Source: an uncultured Alphaproteobacteria bacterium (GTDB taxonomy: Bacteria > Pseudomonadota > Alphaproteobacteria > HIMB59 > GCA-002718135). Taken from it: a DNA stretch of 64,000 bases. The notes under the pieces were generated by a model, which was given only the letters and a program-made list of their open reading frames with translations, did no database searches and was not told the DNA's origin. The translations under genes were made by a program, and so were the position numbers. The DNA is taken from positions 1-64,000 of the forward strand of contig CACBAT010000008.1 of assembly GCA_902537325.1 (NCBI GenBank). The letters are read 5' to 3'. Shown here one piece after another: positions 60,137 to 64,000 of this stretch; the stretch's first letter is position 1, and every line of letters starts with the position of its first letter.

Positions 60137-61108
60137 TTAATATTTAAGCAACAATTCAATTAAATTCTTAAAATCTTCAGGAATTTCAATATCAAAATCC
60201 ATCCTTTTTTTTGATGTAGGATGATCAAAACCAAGATGATAAGCGTGCAATGCTTGTCTTTCAAAATTTTTTAAAATCATGAATTTATTAAATGTATTTT
60301 TATCTTTTCCAAATTGATTAATTTTACTTTTTCCATAAATCTTATCACCAATGATTGGAGAATTTTTAGAAGTTAAATGAAGTCTAATTTGATGTGTTCT
60401 TCCAGTATGTAAATGGCAGTCAACTAAACTAGCAATACCAAAAGTTTTTTCTAATTTAATATCGGTTTTAGAATATTTTCCAAAGCCCTTATTATTTAGA
60501 CTCATTTTTTTTCTATTTTTTCTATTTCTCTCTATGTACCCTTCAATTGATTGATTATCAGGTGTTCCCCAAACTATTGCTTTATATCTACGAGATATCG
60601 TATGTTCTTTGAATTGTTCGGCTAAATTAATATGAACATTATTATTTTTTGCAACAACAAGAATTCCACTTGTATCCTTATCTAAACGATGGACTATTCC
60701 TGGTCTAGCATTATCATTTAAATTACTTAGTTGATTATTAGTGTAATGCATAAGAGCATTTACTAGAGTGCCGCTTTCATTTCCAGGAGCTGGATGCATT
60801 ACTAAATTTGGAGGTTTATTTATAACAATTAGTTCTTCATCTTCAAAAATAATGTTTAAGTCTATATTTTCAGCTGAATGTTTTGTTTCTTGTTTCATGA
60901 TAATGTTTATAAAGTAATTTTCATTTTCTTTAGTTATGTAAGATGGATCTTTTATTTCCTTTTCATCAAGACTTACATTGCCATTTAATATTAAAGTTTT
61001 TATTTGTGTTCTTGAATACCCTTCCAATTTTGAAACGAGCACTTTATCTAATCTTTGTGAACTTAATTGTTTATTTATAGTTAATTTAAGATTATAGAAT
61101 TTGTTCAT
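60137..61108 (-). CDS. rluD: 23S rRNA pseudouridine synthase RluD
   Basis: 323 residues. The S4 domain (SSQRLDKVLVSKLEGYSRTQIKTLI in part, near residues 16-40) precedes the catalytic domain: INKPPNLVMHPAPGN near 96, ARPGIVHRLDKDTSGILVVA with Asp143, TGRTHQIRLHL near 239 and RQALHAYHLGFDHP near the end. It makes the pseudouridines of helix 69. The order rluD-rpoH is typical of alphaproteobacteria. Its start codon overlaps that of the divergent DUF6476 gene. Confidence 0.96.
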   Translation of the reverse strand: MNKFYNLKLTINKQLSSQRLDKVLVSKLEGYSRTQIKTLILNGNVSLDEKEIKDPSYITKENENYFINIIMKQETKHSAENIDLNIIFEDEELIVINKPPNLVMHPAPGNESGTLVNALMHYTNNQLSNLNDNARPGIVHRLDKDTSGILVVAKNNNVHINLAEQFKEHTISRRYKAIVWGTPDNQSIEGYIERNRKNRKKMSLNNKGFGKYSKTDIKLEKTFGIASLVDCHLHTGRTHQIRLHLTSKNSPIIGDKIYGKSKINQFGKDKNTFNKFMILKNFERQALHAYHLGFDHPTSKKRMDFDIEIPEDFKNLIELLLKY

Positions 61109-61400
61109 GTCTCAAAAAATTCTTAAATTTATTGTAATATTTTTAGGTATATTAATTGTTGTTTGTTTTTTTGCTCTTGTTTATGGTTTGTATATAAAAA
61201 CAACAAAAAAACAAAGTAATTTAGAAACAAACTTTATTGATTACAATTTAAATCTAGAAAAAGGGCATAAAATTACAGATATAGATATGATTGATAATAA
61301 TAGGATTTTGTTTACAATAAAAAGTAATGATAAAGTTTATGCTTTAATATATGATATAGAAACATCAAATATTACAAAAATAGATACATCTAATGAGTAA
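61107..61400 (+). CDS. DUF6476-like single-pass membrane protein
   Basis: About 97 residues. One membrane helix (about 6-30) is followed by a small domain with GHKITDIDMIDNNRILFTIK and VYALIYDIETSNI, resembling DUF6476, which is often divergent from rluD in alphaproteobacteria. The function is unknown. Start: TTG 61101 opens the frame but ATG 61107 gives a cleaner N-terminus. It overlaps xseB by 8 bases. Confidence 0.7.
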   Translation: MSQKILKFIVIFLGILIVVCFFALVYGLYIKTTKKQSNLETNFIDYNLNLEKGHKITDIDMIDNNRILFTIKSNDKVYALIYDIETSNITKIDTSNE

Positions 61401-61611
61401 AGATAATAATTTTGAAAATAATTTAAAAAAACTTGAGTCTATTGTTGAGAAATTAGAAAATGGTGAAGTTGATTTAGAAGAATCTGTAAAACTTTACGAA
61501 GAAGGAATGAATTTAAAAAAAGCATGTGAGGAAAAATTAAAAAGTATCGAAAGCCAAATTAAAAAAATTAAGCAAGAAAATAATAAAGTCACAAAAGAAG
61601 ATTTTAAGTAA
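61393..61611 (+). CDS. xseB: Exodeoxyribonuclease VII small subunit
   Basis: A 72-residue helical subunit with the clear XseB pattern FENNLKKLESIVEKLENGEV followed by LEESVKLYEEGMNLKKACEEKL (in part). It joins XseA to degrade single-stranded DNA; xseA is not nearby. It overlaps the preceding gene by 8 bases and precedes tlyA by 9. Confidence 0.95.
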   Translation: MSKDNNFENNLKKLESIVEKLENGEVDLEESVKLYEEGMNLKKACEEKLKSIESQIKKIKQENNKVTKEDFK

Positions 61612-61620
61612 TTTTCAAAT

Positions 61621-62370
61621 TTGAGTAAAAATCTAAAAATTAGACTTGATCAGCTTTTAATAGATAGAAACTTAGCTGATACTAAATCAAAAGCCCAATC
61701 TATGATTATGGCCGGCCAAGTTTATGTAAACGATAAAATTATTACAAAAAGTGGTAACAGTTTTAATGAAAACTCAAAAATAAAAATTAAACAACTTCAT
61801 CCTCCATGGGTATCAAGAGGTGCATTCAAATTACTGAAAGCAATTGATCATTTTAAGATTGATATTGAAAATAAAATTTGTCTAGATATAGGTTCATCAA
61901 CTGGTGGATTCACAGAAGTTCTTTTAAAAAAAAACGCTAAAAAAATATATTCTATTGATGTTGGTACAAATCAACTTCATGAAAAATTAAAAAAAGAAAA
62001 AAAAATTATCAGTATAGAAAATTTTAACGCAAAATATTTAGATAACTCAATAATTCATGAAAAAATTAATTTGGTAGTCTGTGATGTTAGTTTCATTAGT
62101 CTAACAAAGGTTATAGAACCTAGCTTGAAGCTTTTATCAAGTAAAGCTGAGATTATTTCACTAGTTAAGCCGCAATTTGAAACTAATAAAATAAATTTGA
62201 AAAAAGGTATTGTGAAAGATCCATTGATTCATGAACAAGTATGTAATGATATATCGAATTGGTTTCAAAAAACAATTAAGGCTGAAGTTGTAGGTTTAGT
62301 CGAAAGTCCAATAACTGGACCAAAAGGAAATAAAGAATTTTTGATTTATAGTATTTTAAAGAAATCTTAA
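61621..62370 (+). CDS. tlyA: TlyA family rRNA 2'-O-methyltransferase
   Basis: 249 residues. An N-terminal S4 RNA-binding domain ([30 protein letters not shown]) is followed by an FtsJ-like SAM domain with [16 protein letters not shown] near residue 60, [17 protein letters not shown] near 82-98, and [10 protein letters not shown] near 161. TlyA proteins methylate rRNA ribose. It begins at TTG 61621, with no ATG available near the S4 domain. It converges on aroC with a 15-base overlap. Confidence 0.93.
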   Translation: MSKNLKIRLDQLLIDRNLADTKSKAQSMIMAGQVYVNDKIITKSGNSFNENSKIKIKQLHPPWVSRGAFKLLKAIDHFKIDIENKICLDIGSSTGGFTEVLLKKNAKKIYSIDVGTNQLHEKLKKEKKIISIENFNAKYLDNSIIHEKINLVVCDVSFISLTKVIEPSLKLLSSKAEIISLVKPQFETNKINLKKGIVKDPLIHEQVCNDISNWFQKTIKAEVVGLVESPITGPKGNKEFLIYSILKKS

Positions 62371-63426
62371 ACAATGATCAGCTATAGTTGTTGCAACCAT
62401 TGCTTCACCAACAGGAACAGCTCTTATACCAACACATGGATCATGACGACCTTTGGTAGATATTGTTGTTTCTTTTAATTTTGTATTAATTGTTTTTTTT
62501 GGTGATAATATTGAGCTTGTCGGTTTTACTACAAATCTAGTAATTAATTCTTGGCCCGTTGTAATACCCCCAAGAACTCCACCATTATTATTTGAAAGAA
62601 ATAAAGGTTTTTTATTTTTTATTCTCATTTCATCAACATTAGAAATTCCAGTTTCATAAATACTGCTAAATCCATTTCCCATTTCTACTCCCTTAACAGC
62701 GTTAATAGACATCAATGCCTTAGCAATATCAGAGTCTATTTTTTCATAAATAGGTTCTCCTAATCCAGCTGGCAAACCTTTCACTCTAATTTCAATTATT
62801 GCACCTAAAGAGGAACCAGATTTTCTTGCAGTTTGTATTTCGTTTTCCCATATTTTAATAATTTCTTTATCAGGACTCCAAAAATTATTTTTTGGAATAA
62901 AATTATTATTCCAATTATCATAATTAATTTTATGATTACCTATTTGAATTAATGCACCTGTTATTACAACTTGATTTTTAATTTTATTTTTTATGATTTT
63001 TCTTGCTATTGCCCCTGCTGCTACTCTCATCGCAGTTTCTCTAGCACTGGATCTACCACCACCCCTATAATCTCTTATGCCATATTTTTTCCAATATGTA
63101 TAATCTGCATGACCTGGTCTAAATTTACTTTTGATATCACCATAATCTTTTGATCTCTGATCTTGATTGTAGATAATTAGAGAAATAGGATGACCTGTTG
63201 TTTTTCCCTCAAAAGTTCCAGATAGTATTTCAACTTTATCCTCTTCTTTTCTTTGAGTTGTAAATTTGGACTGACCAGGTTTTCTTTTATCTAAATAGGG
63301 TTGAATATCTTTTTCAGTTAAATTTATGTTTGATGGCACTCCATCGACAACACAACCAATAGCTTTGCCATGGCTTTCTCCCCATGTAGTAAAGTTAAAG
63401 ATTTTTCCTATTGAATTAGAAGTCAT
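62356..63426 (-). CDS. aroC: Chorismate synthase
   Basis: A 356-residue FMN-dependent enzyme that makes chorismate, the last shared step to aromatic amino acids. [20 protein letters not shown] near residue 13, [41 protein letters not shown] near 105 (quoted in part), [24 protein letters not shown] and [19 protein letters not shown] near the end are the three family signatures. Normal length. Its ATG overlaps the fabI stop (ATGA). Confidence 0.98.
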   Translation of the reverse strand: MTSNSIGKIFNFTTWGESHGKAIGCVVDGVPSNINLTEKDIQPYLDKRKPGQSKFTTQRKEEDKVEILSGTFEGKTTGHPISLIIYNQDQRSKDYGDIKSKFRPGHADYTYWKKYGIRDYRGGGRSSARETAMRVAAGAIARKIIKNKIKNQVVITGALIQIGNHKINYDNWNNNFIPKNNFWSPDKEIIKIWENEIQTARKSGSSLGAIIEIRVKGLPAGLGEPIYEKIDSDIAKALMSINAVKGVEMGNGFSSIYETGISNVDEMRIKNKKPLFLSNNNGGVLGGITTGQELITRFVVKPTSSILSPKKTINTKLKETTISTKGRHDPCVGIRAVPVGEAMVATTIADHCLRFL

Positions 63427-64000
63427 TTTTTAGAATTTGTAAATTCACCTAATAATTCTGAAACACTTTCACTCTCATCAACTGCAACCATTCCTACAGT
63501 GTGATAGCCACAATCGACATGTTGTATCTCACCAGTAACGGCACTACCAAGATCACTTAAGAGATACAAAGCAGAATTTCCAACATCTTGCTGATTTACA
63601 TTTCTTTTAAGTGGAGCATTAAGCTCGTTCCATTTTAGAATAAATCTAAAATCACCTATTCCTGATGCTGCTAAAGTTTTAATTGGCCCAGCACTAATAG
63701 CATTAACTCTTATATTTTTTTCTCCCAAATCAACTGCTAAATATCTAACACTTGCCTCTAAAGCTGCTTTTGCAACTCCCATAACATTATAATGAGGCAT
63801 AACTTGTTCTGATCCATAATATGTTAAAGTTAAAATTGATCCACCAGTATTCATTAAAGGTTCTGCTAGCCTACAAGCCTCTGTAAAAGAATAACATGAT
63901 ATATGCATAGTTTGTTTAAAATTATCAGAAGATGTATTGTAATATTTACCTCTTAATTCATCTTTGTTGGAAAAACCAATTCCATGAACAAGAAAATCTA
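63423..64000 (-). CDS. fabI: Enoyl-ACP reductase FabI, 5' end beyond the window
   Basis: The C-terminal part of an NADH-dependent enoyl-ACP reductase of fatty-acid synthesis. The frame stays open to the window edge and reads [20 protein letters not shown] before the first internal Met at 63908, so that Met is not the start. The catalytic block is [20 protein letters not shown], with Tyr and Lys in FabI spacing, then [19 protein letters not shown]. About 192 residues are visible of the usual 260-270. The tail (about 20 residues rich in Glu and Ser) is slightly long. It is coupled to aroC by ATGA. Confidence 0.95.
   Translation of the reverse strand, partial: DFLVHGIGFSNKDELRGKYYNTSSDNFKQTMHISCYSFTEACRLAEPLMNTGGSILTLTYYGSEQVMPHYNVMGVAKAALEASVRYLAVDLGEKNIRVNAISAGPIKTLAASGIGDFRFILKWNELNAPLKRNVNQQDVGNSALYLLSDLGSAVTGEIQHVDCGYHTVGMVAVDESESVSELLGEFTNSKK

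Noticed and set aside
63423-63908. Taking Met at 63908 as the fabI start
   Set aside because: The frame continues upstream to the window edge with clear FabI sequence, so the gene is cut by the window rather than short.

Overview
The window is AT-rich (very roughly 30% GC), densely packed chromosomal DNA from a free-living alphaproteobacterium. Evidence for the class: TrcR (DUF1013), DUF1192, HisZ, heterotetrameric sarcosine oxidase soxBDAG, the rpoH-rluD-DUF6476 neighbourhood, a tolQRAB-pal-cpoB operon and a CIRCE-controlled groESL. The low GC, tiny intergenic gaps, many 1-8 base overlaps and the large share of methylated-amine/one-carbon genes resemble marine SAR11 or HIMB59-like lineages. 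That placement is inference. I see no phage, insertion sequence, CRISPR array or rRNA, and no stretch over 300 bases without a gene.

Layout. 1-290 holds no gene I can support. 291-367 is tRNA-Arg(ACG), followed by a GT61 glycosyltransferase. 1448-7853: SppA peptidase, CIRCE-groES-groEL, a periplasmic glutathione peroxidase-like protein, an MscS channel, an AI-2E family permease and RecX. 7887-14081: an orphan ABC-2 permease, argD-argF, a lipoprotein, TrkH, ApaG and an OmpA-like lipoprotein.

14230-32003 is the metabolic centrepiece. A DmdA/GcvT-like methyltransferase comes first, then dimethylglycine dehydrogenase with its own ETF (etfB, etfA) and ETF-ubiquinone oxidoreductase. On the opposite strand lie sarcosine oxidase (soxB, D, A, G), formate-THF ligase and a MetF-like reductase. 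Read together, these strip methyl groups from dimethylglycine and sarcosine, load them on tetrahydrofolate, pass electrons to quinone, and recover ATP or methyl groups from the C1 units. A DsbA-like protein, an acyltransferase, a coiled-coil protein and a secreted nuclease are interspersed.

32038-41218: TrhO, a divergent bL33, a five-gene photolyase / FAD oxidase / DUF1365 / Cfa-like methyltransferase / DUF2878 operon, TrcR, DUF1192, bL31, SuhB, EF-P and an unknown protein. 41218-44211: gap and a transketolase gene split by a one-base frameshift in a nine-base homopolymer. 44297-47406: coiled-coil protein, ZapA, 5-formyl-THF cyclo-ligase, YmdB-like phosphoesterase, YebC and a small PDDEXK nuclease where ruvC often lies. 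47412-53525: tolQ-tolR-tolA-tolB-pal-cpoB-tilS. 53577-59269: ftsH, glmM, hisZ, purA. 59255-64000: rpoH and rluD (minus), DUF6476, xseB, tlyA (plus), aroC and a fabI cut by the window end (minus).

The best leads are the self-contained dimethylglycine/sarcosine demethylation region and its unassigned first gene, the Hjc-like nuclease between yebC and tolQ, the light-linked lipid-modification operon, and the transketolase frameshift. I found nothing that clearly demands a wholly new system.
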